64,000 bases of DNA. Source: Streptomyces mangrovisoli (GTDB lineage: Bacteria; Actinomycetota; Actinomycetes; Streptomycetales; Streptomycetaceae). The stretch covers positions 23,919 to 87,918 of the forward strand of contig NZ_LAVA02000039.1 of assembly GCF_000974985.2 (NCBI RefSeq), read 5' to 3'. This document shows positions 48,345 to 56,666 of the stretch, one piece after another. The notes beneath the pieces were generated by a model. That model ran no database searches. It worked only from the letters and a program-made list of their open reading frames with translations, and was not told the DNA's origin. Each line of letters opens with the position of its first letter. Position 1 is the first letter of the stretch. The translations under genes were made by a program, and so were the position numbers.

Positions 48345-49790
48345 TCAGAACGGGTACTGCGCCACGTCCCCGCGTACGGTCGTCCAGCGCACGTCGGTGA
48401 ACGCCTCCAGGTTCGCGTCGCCGCCGAAGCGCGAGCCGGTGCCGGACGCGGCGACCCCGCCGAAGGGGGCCACGGCCTCGTCGTTCACGGTCTGGTCGTT
48501 GATGTGCACGATGCCGGTGGGGATGCGTTCGGCCAGGTCGAGTCCGCGGGCGGCGTCGCGGGTGACGATGCCGAGCGAGAGTCCGTAGGCGCCGTCCGCG
48601 GCGAGCGCGGCGGCCTCGTCGGCGGTGTCGAAGACGCGTACCGGCGCGACCGGCCCGAAGACCTCCTCCGCGTAGGCGGGCGTGGTGTCGCCGACGTCGG
48701 CGAGGACGGTCGGCCGGTAGAAGAGGTCCTCGTGGGTGCCGCCGGCGGCGAGCCGGGCCCCGCCGGAGGTGCTGCCCTCCACCAGGGCGTGCACCTTGGC
48801 GAGCTGGGCCGCGTCGATGATCGGGCCGAGGTGGACCTGCGCGCGGTGCGGGTCGCCGACGGCGAGGGAGTCGGCGCGGGCGGCGAGCCGGTCGACGTAC
48901 TCGTCGTAGAGCGAGCGGTGCACCAGGTGGCGGCCGGTGGTCATGCAGATCTGGCCCTGGTGGAAGAAGGAGCCCCAGGCGGCCGTGGAGATCACGGCCT
49001 CGATGTCGGCGTCCTCCAGCACCACCAGCGCGGAGTTGCCGCCGAGTTCGAGGTGGGCGCGCTTGAGGTGGCGGCCGGCCGCCTCGCCGACGGCGCGGCC
49101 CGCGGCGGTGGAGCCGGTGAAGGAGATGACGGGCACCTGCGGGTCGGCGACCAGCGCCTGGCCGACGTCGGCCCCGCCGGGCAGCACATGCAGCAGGTCC
49201 TCGGGCAGGCCGGCCTCCGCGAAGACCGCGGCGAGGGCGAGTCCGCCGCAGACGGCGGTGCGCGGGTCGGGCTTGAGGATCACCGCGTTGCCGAGCGCGA
49301 GGGCCGGCGCGACGGAGCGGATGGACAGGATCAGCGGGGCGTTGAACGGGGCGATCACGCCCACGACGCCGACCGGGACCCGGCGGGTGTAGGAGAGGCG
49401 GGGCGCCTCGGTGGGCAGCACCTGGCCGGCCGGGCGGGAGGCGAGGGCGGCGGCCTCGTAGCACTCCTGGGCGGCGACGTGCAGTTCGAAGTCGGCCTTG
49501 CCGGGGATGGAGCCCGATTCGCGCACGATCCATTCGCGCAGCTCCGCCGCGTGGGCGGCGAACAGGTCGCCGGCCTTGCGCAGCACGGCGGCGCGGGCGA
49601 AGTGCGGGGCCCGTGCCCAGGCGTGCTGGGCGGCGCGGCCGGCCCGGGCCGCGAGGGCCACGTCCTCGCCGCCGGCGAGGGTGACGGTGCCGAGCGCCTC
49701 GCCGGTGGCGGGCTCGGTGACGGTGTACTCAGGGCCCGACAACGGGCCGGGGCGGCCCGCCTGCCAGGTCTTCGGCTCGAGCAACGACAT
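48345..49790 (-). CDS. Benzaldehyde/aromatic aldehyde dehydrogenase
   Basis: 481 residues, started at the ATG at 49790 that has GGAG about 9 nt upstream (an ATG 6 nt earlier is too close to it). The start SLLEPKTWQAGRP is typical of benzaldehyde and vanillin dehydrogenases. Catalytic Glu in HLELGGNSALVV, Cys in HQGQICMTTGR, NAD site VGVIAPFNAPL and GSTAAGR. It should oxidise an aromatic aldehyde to the acid. The gene lies 41 nt after pobA on the same strand, so aldehyde oxidation to 4-hydroxybenzoate and then PobA form a short catabolic sequence. Confidence 0.9.
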   Translation of the reverse strand: MSLLEPKTWQAGRPGPLSGPEYTVTEPATGEALGTVTLAGGEDVALAARAGRAAQHAWARAPHFARAAVLRKAGDLFAAHAAELREWIVRESGSIPGKADFELHVAAQECYEAAALASRPAGQVLPTEAPRLSYTRRVPVGVVGVIAPFNAPLILSIRSVAPALALGNAVILKPDPRTAVCGGLALAAVFAEAGLPEDLLHVLPGGADVGQALVADPQVPVISFTGSTAAGRAVGEAAGRHLKRAHLELGGNSALVVLEDADIEAVISTAAWGSFFHQGQICMTTGRHLVHRSLYDEYVDRLAARADSLAVGDPHRAQVHLGPIIDAAQLAKVHALVEGSTSGGARLAAGGTHEDLFYRPTVLADVGDTTPAYAEEVFGPVAPVRVFDTADEAAALAADGAYGLSLGIVTRDAARGLDLAERIPTGIVHINDQTVNDEAVAPFGGVAASGTGSRFGGDANLEAFTDVRWTTVRGDVAQYPF

Positions 49791-49831
49791 GTCCATGCGC
49801 TCCGATCGGATCACCGGTGGGTGCCCGCCGC

Positions 49832-51007
49832 TCACACGGCGAGCGGGAGTCCCGTGTAATGGACGGCCAGTTCAGCAGCCGCCGACCGGGATGCGACGAT
49901 CCGGCGCAGGCGTGTGAGCTGCATCCGCCGATCGAACGCATCCCCGTTTGGTTGAGCGTGCAACATCTTAGTCATGTCATATGAGAATCGGGTTGCCTGC
50001 CACACGCGTTCCTGAGACCGCTCTGAGTAGGTGTCCAGCAGCGCCGTGGAACCGGTGCGGTGCACCTCGATCAGGGCCGGGGCGAGCAGCCGGATGTCGG
50101 AGACGGCGAGGTTCAGGCCCTTGGCGCCGGTCGGCGGCACGATGTGGGCGGCGTCGCCGGCCAGCAGCAGGCGGCCGTACCGCATCGGCTCGTGGACGTA
50201 ACTGCGCATCGGCGTCACGGACTTGGCGGTGACCGGTCCACGTTCGAGGACCCAGTCGTCGTCGGTCGCGAACCGCGCGGCGAGCTCGTCCCAGATGCGC
50301 TCGTCGGGCCAGTCGGCGACGTCGGTGCCGTTGGGCACCTGGAGGTAGAGGCGGGAGACGGACGGCGAGCGCATGCTGTGCAGCGCGAAGCCGTTCTCCC
50401 CACGCGCATAGATCAGCTCCTCGCAGGACGGTGCCACGTCGGCGAGGATGCCGAGCCAGGAGTACGGAAACTCGTGCTCGTACGCCCGGCCGAGCGCGGC
50501 GGGCACGGCCGCGCGCGAGATGCCGTGGAAGCCGTCGCAGCCCGCCACCCAGTCGCAGCGCAGGGTGCGCTCGCGGCCCTCGTGGCGGAAGCGGACCACG
50601 GGCGCGCCGCCGTCCGCCCCCTCGATGGCGACCGCCTCGGCCTCGAACAGCAGCGGCGGCCCCTCGGCCAGCTGGAGCGCGACGAGGTCCTTCACGATCT
50701 CCGTCTGCGCGTAGATGGTGACGGTACGGCCGGCGAGCGCGGGGAAGTCGATGTGGTGACGCTCCCGCTCGAAGCGCAGCTCGATGCCGTGGTGCTCGAG
50801 GCCCTCGGCGTCCAGCCGCGCGCCCGCCCCGCAGGCGCGCAGCGCGTCGACCGTGCCCTGCTCCAGCATCCCGGCGCGCTGCCGGTGCTCGACGTACGCC
50901 CGGTCCCTGCTCTCCAGGACCACGCAGTCGACGCCGGCCAGATGCAGCATCCGGGCGAGCAGCAGCCCCGCCGGGCCGCCGCCGACGATACCGACCGTGG
51001 TGCGCAT
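49832..51007 (-). CDS. pobA: 4-hydroxybenzoate 3-monooxygenase
   Basis: 391 residues from the ATG at 51007, with GGGAGG upstream; close to the 394 residues of the Pseudomonas enzyme. FAD-binding GIVGGGPAGLLLARML, the DG motif GCDGFHGISR and the second FAD motif LLLAGDAAHIVPPTGAKGLNLAVSD are all present. It hydroxylates 4-hydroxybenzoate to protocatechuate using NAD(P)H and O2. Flanked by a LacI-type regulator upstream and an aromatic aldehyde dehydrogenase downstream. The protocatechuate ring-cleavage genes are not in the window. Confidence 0.93.
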   Translation of the reverse strand: MRTTVGIVGGGPAGLLLARMLHLAGVDCVVLESRDRAYVEHRQRAGMLEQGTVDALRACGAGARLDAEGLEHHGIELRFERERHHIDFPALAGRTVTIYAQTEIVKDLVALQLAEGPPLLFEAEAVAIEGADGGAPVVRFRHEGRERTLRCDWVAGCDGFHGISRAAVPAALGRAYEHEFPYSWLGILADVAPSCEELIYARGENGFALHSMRSPSVSRLYLQVPNGTDVADWPDERIWDELAARFATDDDWVLERGPVTAKSVTPMRSYVHEPMRYGRLLLAGDAAHIVPPTGAKGLNLAVSDIRLLAPALIEVHRTGSTALLDTYSERSQERVWQATRFSYDMTKMLHAQPNGDAFDRRMQLTRLRRIVASRSAAAELAVHYTGLPLAV

Positions 51008-51030
51008 TCCGGCCTCCCCTGACGGGCGGG

Positions 51031-52065
51031 TCAGCTGGAGTCGCGGTGCACCACCGTGGCCCCCAGCGCTGTGTGCGTCTCGGGCGCGGCGCCGGGCTCG
51101 CGCACCGCGCGGTCGACCAGTTCCGCGAGGTCGCGACCGGAGGGCAGCTCCAGGTGCACCGTGCTCAGCCGGGGCCGCAGCAGCCGGCCGAGCATCAGGT
51201 CGTCGGCGCCGACGACGGCCGTGTCCTCGGGGATGCGCGCCCCGTCGTCCTGAAGGGCCCGCATCAGCAGCATGGCGTACTCGTCGTTGTACGCGAACAC
51301 CCCGTCGAGCGCGAGTTCGCGGCAGCGGGCGGCGAGCCGGGCCGCGCACTCCTCGTCGTAGGCCAGCGGCAGCACGGTGACGGTCGCGTCCGTGTCGCGC
51401 AGGGCGTGCCGTACGCCGGCCAGGCGCGGCCGGGAGAAGGCGCGCAGGCCGGGCTCCTCGGGGACCACGACGCCGATGCGGCGGCGCCCCCGGGCGTACA
51501 GGTGCCCGGCGGCGCAGCGGCCGACCGCCTCGTGGTCCATGAGCAGGGCGTGCGCGCCGTCGACCGGTTCGGGTCCGAGGGTCACCACGGCGCGGGCGCC
51601 GGAGCGTTTGAGCACCGCCACGCCCTCGGGTCCGATGCCCGGACCGGGCACGATCACGGCGACGGGCCGCAGCTCGGCCCAGGCGCGGGCGGCCGCGTCG
51701 CCGTGCAGCCCGCCGGTGCCGTACAGCACGACGGTGTACTCCAGGCGGCCGAGGGCGCCTTGCAGGTCGCTGAGGAACTGGCTGTACAGGGGTCCGAGGG
51801 GGACGGCGGGGGCGGGCATGAGCACCATGCGGCTGTGCCCGGCGCGCAGGCTGCGCGCCGCGGCGTGCGGCACGTACCCGAGCTCTTTGGCCGCCTGGTG
51901 GACCCGGCGGCGCGTCGGCTCGCTGATCCGTACGGCACGGGTGTTGTTGAGGACGTAGGAGACGGTCGCGCGGGAGACGCCGGCCAGACGGGCCACGTCG
52001 GCGCTCGTGGGCACGGAGCGCTGCGCGGGCGGTAAGGAGGCGGGCGTGTTCGGTATCTGCACCAT
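51031..52065 (-). CDS. LacI family transcriptional regulator
   Basis: 344 residues if begun at the ATG at 52065; an ATG at 52077 is also in frame and neither has a strong ribosome site. LacI helix-turn-helix with hinge: TSADVARLAGVSRATVSYVLNNTRAVRISEPTRRRVHQAAKELGY (parts), then a periplasmic-binding effector domain ending PSGRDLAELVDRAV. LacI-type regulators of aromatic catabolism exist though most sense sugars. The gene ends 24 nt before pobA on the same strand, so it probably regulates the pobA-aldehyde dehydrogenase operon and itself. Confidence 0.9.
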   Translation of the reverse strand: MVQIPNTPASLPPAQRSVPTSADVARLAGVSRATVSYVLNNTRAVRISEPTRRRVHQAAKELGYVPHAAARSLRAGHSRMVLMPAPAVPLGPLYSQFLSDLQGALGRLEYTVVLYGTGGLHGDAAARAWAELRPVAVIVPGPGIGPEGVAVLKRSGARAVVTLGPEPVDGAHALLMDHEAVGRCAAGHLYARGRRRIGVVVPEEPGLRAFSRPRLAGVRHALRDTDATVTVLPLAYDEECAARLAARCRELALDGVFAYNDEYAMLLMRALQDDGARIPEDTAVVGADDLMLGRLLRPRLSTVHLELPSGRDLAELVDRAVREPGAAPETHTALGATVVHRDSS

Positions 52066-52297
52066 GACGTGACGCATCTTGGCAGAACCGGTCGCGGGGC
52101 AACGCGGCGGGGCAACGGGCGTCACGGAGACGGCATACCGGAAGGGATGGGTCCGGGTGGAGCCGGGCGCCGGGGCCCTGGAAGGGGCGGGTCCGGGCGG
52201 AGGCCAGGTGCCGGGAAGGGCCCGTTCGGGCGGGGGTGCGCGCCGGGGGCGCCGTGGCTACGCGCGTCACACGCGCGGACACGGCGAGTAGCACGTG

Positions 52298-53026
52298 TCA
52301 GCAGGGCGGTCGCGGCGGCTCCGTGCGCGTCACGCGGGCGACCAGGTCGATCCAGCCGCGCTCCAGCCGCTCCAGCGGCATCCCCCGCTGCCGGGTCAGG
52401 TGATGGACCAGGGCGGGGTCCAGGTGGGCGAGGAGGGTCTGCGCGAGCAGCTCGCAGTCGGCGTCCGGCACGATCTGCCGCAACAGCACGAAGACATGCG
52501 TCTGGAGGAACCGCAGCGACGGGTGGGCGAACCGGCGGGTCGGTTCGGGCAGGGCGGCGAGCTGGAGGTCGAGCTGTTCCGCCGACCGGTAGAGCACCGC
52601 CACCCCGAACGCGCGCAGCCGCTCCAGCGGCGGCGCGCCCGGCCCGAGCGGCGGCGGACCGCCGAGGAAGTCCGCCTGGAGGGTGCGGGAGGAGTGGTCG
52701 AGCAGCGCCATGAGCAGCCCGGTGCGGTCGCCGAAGCGACGGAAGACCGTGCCCTTGCCCACGTTCGCCGCCGCGGCCACCGCCTCCATGGTGACGCCGG
52801 CCACCCCGTGCTCCGCGATCAGCCGGGAGGCGGCCTCCAGCAGCCGGGCGCGGTTGCGGGCGGCGTCGGCCCGCAGGCACGGCTCGTCGGCCGCCGCGAA
52901 GCCCACGTCGAGCAGCTGGGGCGCGTCGAAGCGCTCGGGCGCGTCGAAGCGCTCGGGCGCGTCGAGCTGCTGCGGCGCGTCGACGGGCTCCGAGGACGGC
53001 GGGAAGGGCGGCGGCGCGCTGGACAT
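52298..53026 (-). CDS. TetR family repressor with repetitive N-terminus
   Basis: 242 residues from the ATG at 53026. A proline-rich N-terminal arm contains DAPERF-type hexapeptide repeats from an 18-bp tandem repeat. The TetR helix-turn-helix follows around residues 60-105: NRARLLEAASRLIAEHGVAGVTMEAVAAAANVGKGTVFRRFGDR (parts). The ligand domain is all-helical. Two GGACC-type palindromes lie between it and the divergent FMN reductase gene, so it probably represses both. The repeat tail is unusual for the family. Confidence 0.9.
   Translation of the reverse strand: MSSAPPPFPPSSEPVDAPQQLDAPERFDAPERFDAPQLLDVGFAAADEPCLRADAARNRARLLEAASRLIAEHGVAGVTMEAVAAAANVGKGTVFRRFGDRTGLLMALLDHSSRTLQADFLGGPPPLGPGAPPLERLRAFGVAVLYRSAEQLDLQLAALPEPTRRFAHPSLRFLQTHVFVLLRQIVPDADCELLAQTLLAHLDPALVHHLTRQRGMPLERLERGWIDLVARVTRTEPPRPPC
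52921..52983. repeat. 18-bp tandem repeat in the TetR gene
   Basis: GCGCGTCGAAGCGCTCGG-type units at 52921, 52939, 52957 and 52975 (the last two diverged) encode the DAPERF/DAPQQL repeats in the N-terminal arm. Confidence 0.85.
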
Positions 53027-53057
53027 GAACCCAGCGTAAAGCATCGGGAATGAAACT

Positions 53058-53069
53058 GGACCGCGGTCC
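53058..53069. promoter_or_regulatory. TetR operator 1, GGACCGCGGTCC
   Basis: Perfect 12-bp palindrome in the divergent region, 36 bp (centre to centre) from operator 2. GGAAT-N19-GTT (53047-53073) overlaps it and is a possible SigR-like promoter with 1 nt extra spacing. Confidence 0.7.
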
Positions 53070-53091
53070 GGTTATCCTGCTAGAAAGCTAA

Positions 53092-53107
53092 CCGGACCCC
53101 GGTCCGG
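53092..53107. promoter_or_regulatory. TetR operator 2, CCGGACC-cc-GGTCCGG
   Basis: Perfect 7-nt arms with a 2-nt centre. With operator 1 it forms a tandem pair upstream of the FMN reductase start at 53191. Confidence 0.7.
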
Positions 53108-53190
53108 ATTTGTTGCAGCAATGTTTCAGCCTTACGAAGCGAGCTGGGCGCTTTACGGCGTTTCAGCCCACCCCCCATTGGAGTGACCCC

Positions 53191-53754
53191 ATGACCGTTC
53201 GCATCCTCGCGCTCGTCGGCAGCCTTCGCGCCGGTTCGCACAACCGTCAGCTCGCCGAGGCCGCCGTCCGCGTCGCCCCCGAGGGCTCCGAGGTCGAGCT
53301 GTTCGAGGGCCTCGCGGAGATCCCGTTCTACAACGAGGACATCGACGTCGAGGGCGCCGTGCCCGCCGCCGCCCAGAAGCTGCGGGAGGCCGCTCAGGCC
53401 GCCGACGCGTTCCTGCTGTTCGCCCCCGAGTACAACGGCACCATCCCGGCCGTGCTGAAGAACGCCATCGACTGGCTGTCCCGCCCGTACGGCTCCGGCG
53501 CCTTCGGCGGCAAGCCCGTCGCCGTGTTGGGCACCGCGTACGGCCAGTTCGGCGGCGTGTGGGCGCAGGACGAGACCCGCAAGGCCGTGGGCATCGCCGG
53601 CGGCAAGGTGCTCGAGGACGTCAAGCTGTCGATCCCGGGCTCCGTGGTCCGCTTCGCCGAGACCCACCCGTCCGACGACGCCGAGGTCGCGGCCGACCTG
53701 ACCGAGGTCGTCGCCCGCCTGCACGGCCACGTGGGCGAGACCGCGGCGGCCTGA
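53191..53754 (+). CDS. NADPH-dependent FMN reductase
   Basis: 187 residues from the ATG at 53191 (GGAG upstream). Flavodoxin-like fold: phosphate loop GSLRAGSHNRQL, FAPEYNGTIPAVLKNAIDWLSRP (the family motif PEYN..P..LKN.ID) and GTAYGQFGGVWAQ. Members reduce flavins, quinones, chromate or azo dyes with NADPH, so a detoxifying role under a TetR repressor fits. Paired palindromic operators precede it and a terminator follows. Confidence 0.92.
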   Translation: MTVRILALVGSLRAGSHNRQLAEAAVRVAPEGSEVELFEGLAEIPFYNEDIDVEGAVPAAAQKLREAAQAADAFLLFAPEYNGTIPAVLKNAIDWLSRPYGSGAFGGKPVAVLGTAYGQFGGVWAQDETRKAVGIAGGKVLEDVKLSIPGSVVRFAETHPSDDAEVAADLTEVVARLHGHVGETAAA

Positions 53755-53788
53755 CCGCTGCCGCGCGCATCCGATTCCGCGCGCAACC

Positions 53789-53823
53789 GAAGGGGCCGGA
53801 GTCCTGGTGACTCCGGCCCCTTC
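53789..53823 (+). terminator. Terminator of the FMN reductase gene
   Basis: GAAGGGGCCGGAGTC (53789-53803) and GACTCCGGCCCCTTC (53809-53823), perfect 15-bp stem, 5-nt loop CTGGT. Confidence 0.88.
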
Positions 53824-53899
53824 CGCGCGACCTCGGCCAGGCATCCGGTCGTCAACCACACCGGCAGCCGCTCGCCTACGACGTCAAGTCCGCACCCGT

Positions 53900-54781
53900 T
53901 CAGTCCAGTTCGGCCAGCCGCTCGACCGCCGGAGCCGCGAACCGCTCGATCCAGCCCGCGGGTTCGCCCACGCGCGGGCCGAGGATCACGGTGTCGATGC
54001 CGAACCCGGCGTAGCCGGACATGTCGTGGAGGAAGGCGTCGAGCTTCTCCTCCGTGGCGGCCTCGCCGACGTACACCGTGGTCTTGCGGATGGCGTCGTA
54101 GTCACGGCCGACGGCATCGCAGTGCCCGCGCAACACGCCCAGCTTGTGCCGGAGTTCGTCCGGCGAGGCGACGATCAGGTTGCAGGCGTCCGCGTACTGC
54201 GCGACCAGCCGCAGGGTCTTCTTCTCGCCCGTGCCGCCGATCATGATCTCGGGGTGCGGCGAGCTGACCGGGGCGGGCACGCACAGCGTCTCGGCGAGCC
54301 GGTAGTGCTCGCCCTCGAAGGGGCCGTTGTTGCCCGGATCCCACATCTGGAGGCAGATCCGCAGGGTCTCCTCCAGCCGCTCGAACCGCTCGGCGAGCGG
54401 CGGATAGGGCACGCCGAGGCCGTGGTGCTCGCGGTCGTACCAGGCCGCGCCGATGCCCAGCGTCCCGCGTCCGCCGGACACCACGTCGAGGGTCGTGGCG
54501 ATCTTGGCCAGAAGGCCCGGGTGACGGTACGTCACCCCTGTTACCAGCGCGCCGAGTTGCACGGTCGAGGTCACGCCCGCGAGGAAGCCGAGGGTGGTGT
54601 ACGCCTCCAGCATGTCGTCCTCGGCACCGCCGTTGAACTCCATCTGGAAATAGTGGTCCATCACCGAGAGCCAGGCGACCCCCGCCGCCTCGGCGGCCGC
54701 ACCCGCCGCGGCCAGCTCGGCGCCGATCGCGGGGCCGCCCCCGGAGTGGTTGAACCGGTTGATGTGCACGCCCACGCGCAT
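53900..54781 (-). CDS. LLM-class (F420-dependent) oxidoreductase
   Basis: 293 residues, a TIM barrel of the luciferase-like family. Typical strings: GVHINRFNHSGG, VAWLSVMDHYFQ, LGALVTGVTYRHPGLLAKIATTLDVVSGGRGTLGIGAAWYDREH (parts) and PHPEIMIGGTGEKKTLRLVAQYADACNL. The pattern (GIGAAW, IGGTGEKKTLR) is that of actinobacterial F420-dependent enzymes rather than bacterial luciferases. It would transfer hydride to or from an unknown substrate. Divergent from the hydrolase at 54962. Confidence 0.88.
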   Translation of the reverse strand: MRVGVHINRFNHSGGGPAIGAELAAAGAAAEAAGVAWLSVMDHYFQMEFNGGAEDDMLEAYTTLGFLAGVTSTVQLGALVTGVTYRHPGLLAKIATTLDVVSGGRGTLGIGAAWYDREHHGLGVPYPPLAERFERLEETLRICLQMWDPGNNGPFEGEHYRLAETLCVPAPVSSPHPEIMIGGTGEKKTLRLVAQYADACNLIVASPDELRHKLGVLRGHCDAVGRDYDAIRKTTVYVGEAATEEKLDAFLHDMSGYAGFGIDTVILGPRVGEPAGWIERFAAPAVERLAELD

Positions 54782-54961
54782 GCGGATCTCCGTTCCGGCC
54801 GGATCGCCCGTCGTACCTCGGACACGGTCTCGTCACCGCCGACGCTAGTTCGTCGAGTGCGCTCGAAGTCAACCTTGGCCGGGCGACACCTCGCCGTTCG
54901 GATCATGCTCCGGCGGCGAGCCTGCCGTACGACCGCGGGGGGCCGATCGCAGAATCCCACC

Positions 54962-55750
54962 ATGACGGAGAACTGGGAGATCCGGGAGGCCGGACCGGCG
55001 GACGCCGGGCGCAAGGCGCTGCTGCTGCCGGGCGGGCTGTGCACGACCGAGTTCTACGCCGACGTGATGGCCGAGCCGAAGCTGTCGGCGGCCGGTCTCG
55101 GACTGGTCGCGGTGACCCTGCCCGGGTTCGGGCGGACGGACCCGCCCTGGGACGTCACGGTGGAGAACTACGCGCAGCTGATGGCGGACCACGCCCGCGC
55201 GACCGGCTGCGACGTCGTCGTGGGCCACAGCTACGGGGCGAACGTCGCCCTGGAGATGGGCGCCGCGGGGCTGTTCGACGGACCGCTGGTGCTGCTGTCG
55301 CCGTCGTTCTCCCGCAAGGACGAGTCGTCGATGATGGGCTTCCTGGACCGGCTGGGCGGCATCTCGGGGGTGGGGCCGCTGGCCTGGTCGGCGCTGGTGA
55401 AGGCGGCGCCGAGGCTGGCGCGCTCCAGCCTGCCGCCGGAGCGCGCGGACACGCTCGCCGCGGTGCTGGGCAACAACGATCCGGCGGTCGCCCGGACCAT
55501 CGTCCACGCCTACTTCCAGTACCTGGACCTGCACGGCTCGCTCGCCCCGCGGCTGTGCGAGGCGGGCAACCGGGCCTGGGTGGCCTTCGGCGACCACGAC
55601 GAGATCGGCCTCCAGCCGGACGAGGAGAAGGTCCTGCTGGACTGCCCCCGGGTCACGACGGTGACCGTGCCCGACGCCGGTCACCTGCTCCTGGTGGAGC
55701 AGCCGGCCGCGATCGCGGACCTGGTCCTGGAGGCGGCCGCCGCGGTCTGA
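54962..55750 (+). CDS. Alpha/beta hydrolase
   Basis: 262 residues from the ATG at 54962; no good ribosome site is seen and the open frame extends left. Strand KALLLPGGLCTTEFY lacks the usual HG before the oxyanion loop. The elbow is VGHSYGANVA (Ser); the acid strand VAFGDHDEIGL (Asp) and VPDAGHLLLVEQP (His) complete the triad. A cap of about 70 helical residues covers the site. Its substrate is unknown. Divergent from the LLM oxidoreductase and convergent with the permease partner. Confidence 0.85.
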   Translation: MTENWEIREAGPADAGRKALLLPGGLCTTEFYADVMAEPKLSAAGLGLVAVTLPGFGRTDPPWDVTVENYAQLMADHARATGCDVVVGHSYGANVALEMGAAGLFDGPLVLLSPSFSRKDESSMMGFLDRLGGISGVGPLAWSALVKAAPRLARSSLPPERADTLAAVLGNNDPAVARTIVHAYFQYLDLHGSLAPRLCEAGNRAWVAFGDHDEIGLQPDEEKVLLDCPRVTTVTVPDAGHLLLVEQPAAIADLVLEAAAAV

Positions 55751-55775
55751 CCCGCTCGCGCGCGGCCGGGGCGGC

Positions 55776-56666
55776 TCACGACGTCCCGATCGGCAGCGCG
55801 TCCTGGTAGCCGTTGACCGGGCGGCGGACCTTCTTCAGGGTGCGGACGTCGATGGCGACGGGCGCCGAGGCGGTGCCCAGGGTGCCGCCCGGGTGCCAGG
55901 TGCCGGTGACGCTGACCCAGGTGTTCGCGCGCGGCGCGGGGACGCCGTAGATGCGGACCTTCACGGACTGGGCGTCGGCGGCGCAGCAGCTGAGGATGAT
56001 CCGGGTCAGCTCCCAGGTGCTGCCGGCCCCGGGCGTGACGAAGCCGGTCATCCGCACGGTACGGCTCCGGATGGCGAGCCCCTTGTCCTGCTGCACCCGG
56101 TGGGTGAAGTCGGTCAGCGTGATGGGGAGCGGCGAGGTGGCCGGCAGCGGGTCGAAGTGCTCCTGCGCGTCGACCGCCTTGGGTGCCTCGCGGGCGGCGG
56201 TGTACGCGCCGAGGGCGGGCGGGGCGTAGAAGATCAGACTCAGCGCGGGGAGCAGCAGCAGCCAGGAGACGCGCGGCAGGCGGGAGTGGTCGTGTCCGTG
56301 GTGCCCCTCGCCGACCGCACGACCCGCATCCGCTTCGCCGCCTTCCCCGCTCGCGCCGGTACCGAGACCGGCGCCCGCGCCGCTGCCGTGACCGCCGTGC
56401 GCGTCAGCGCCCGCGCCGCTGCCGTGACCGCCGTGCGGGTCAGCGCCCGCGCCGCTGCCGTGACCGCCGTGCGCGTCATCGCCCGCGCCGGACCGCAGCG
56501 ACCAGGCCTCCGCGACGCCGAGCGCCAGCAGCACGGCCCCGGACGCCACCAGCAGCGGACGCATCCCCTCCTTGACGTACCGGAGGTAGTCGTCGGTGAA
56601 GAGGGAGACGTGCAGCAGCCCGAGACCGCTGAGGACGAGCAGGGTCACCTGGACGAACCGCTTCAC
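55776..56666 (-). CDS. TIGR03943-type partner of a YraQ permease
   Basis: 296 residues starting from a GTG that overlaps the permease stop (GTGA). Two N-terminal membrane helices, then a His/Gly-rich loop with three 12-residue repeats (GSGAGADAHGGH type), a third helix (VSWLLLLPALSLIFYAPPALGAY) and an extracytoplasmic domain with CCAADAQSVKVRIYGVPAP and an OB-like TWVSVTGTW. The family is encoded next to YraQ/ArsP-like permeases; the His repeats and Cys-Cys pair suggest metal handling. Confidence 0.85.
   Translation of the reverse strand: MKRFVQVTLLVLSGLGLLHVSLFTDDYLRYVKEGMRPLLVASGAVLLALGVAEAWSLRSGAGDDAHGGHGSGAGADPHGGHGSGAGADAHGGHGSGAGAGLGTGASGEGGEADAGRAVGEGHHGHDHSRLPRVSWLLLLPALSLIFYAPPALGAYTAAREAPKAVDAQEHFDPLPATSPLPITLTDFTHRVQQDKGLAIRSRTVRMTGFVTPGAGSTWELTRIILSCCAADAQSVKVRIYGVPAPRANTWVSVTGTWHPGGTLGTASAPVAIDVRTLKKVRRPVNGYQDALPIGTS
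56371..56490. repeat. 36-bp tandem repeat, three copies plus partial
   Basis: Units start at 56371, 56407 and 56443 with a partial copy from 56479. They encode the His/Gly-rich 12-residue repeats of the permease partner protein. Confidence 0.9.
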
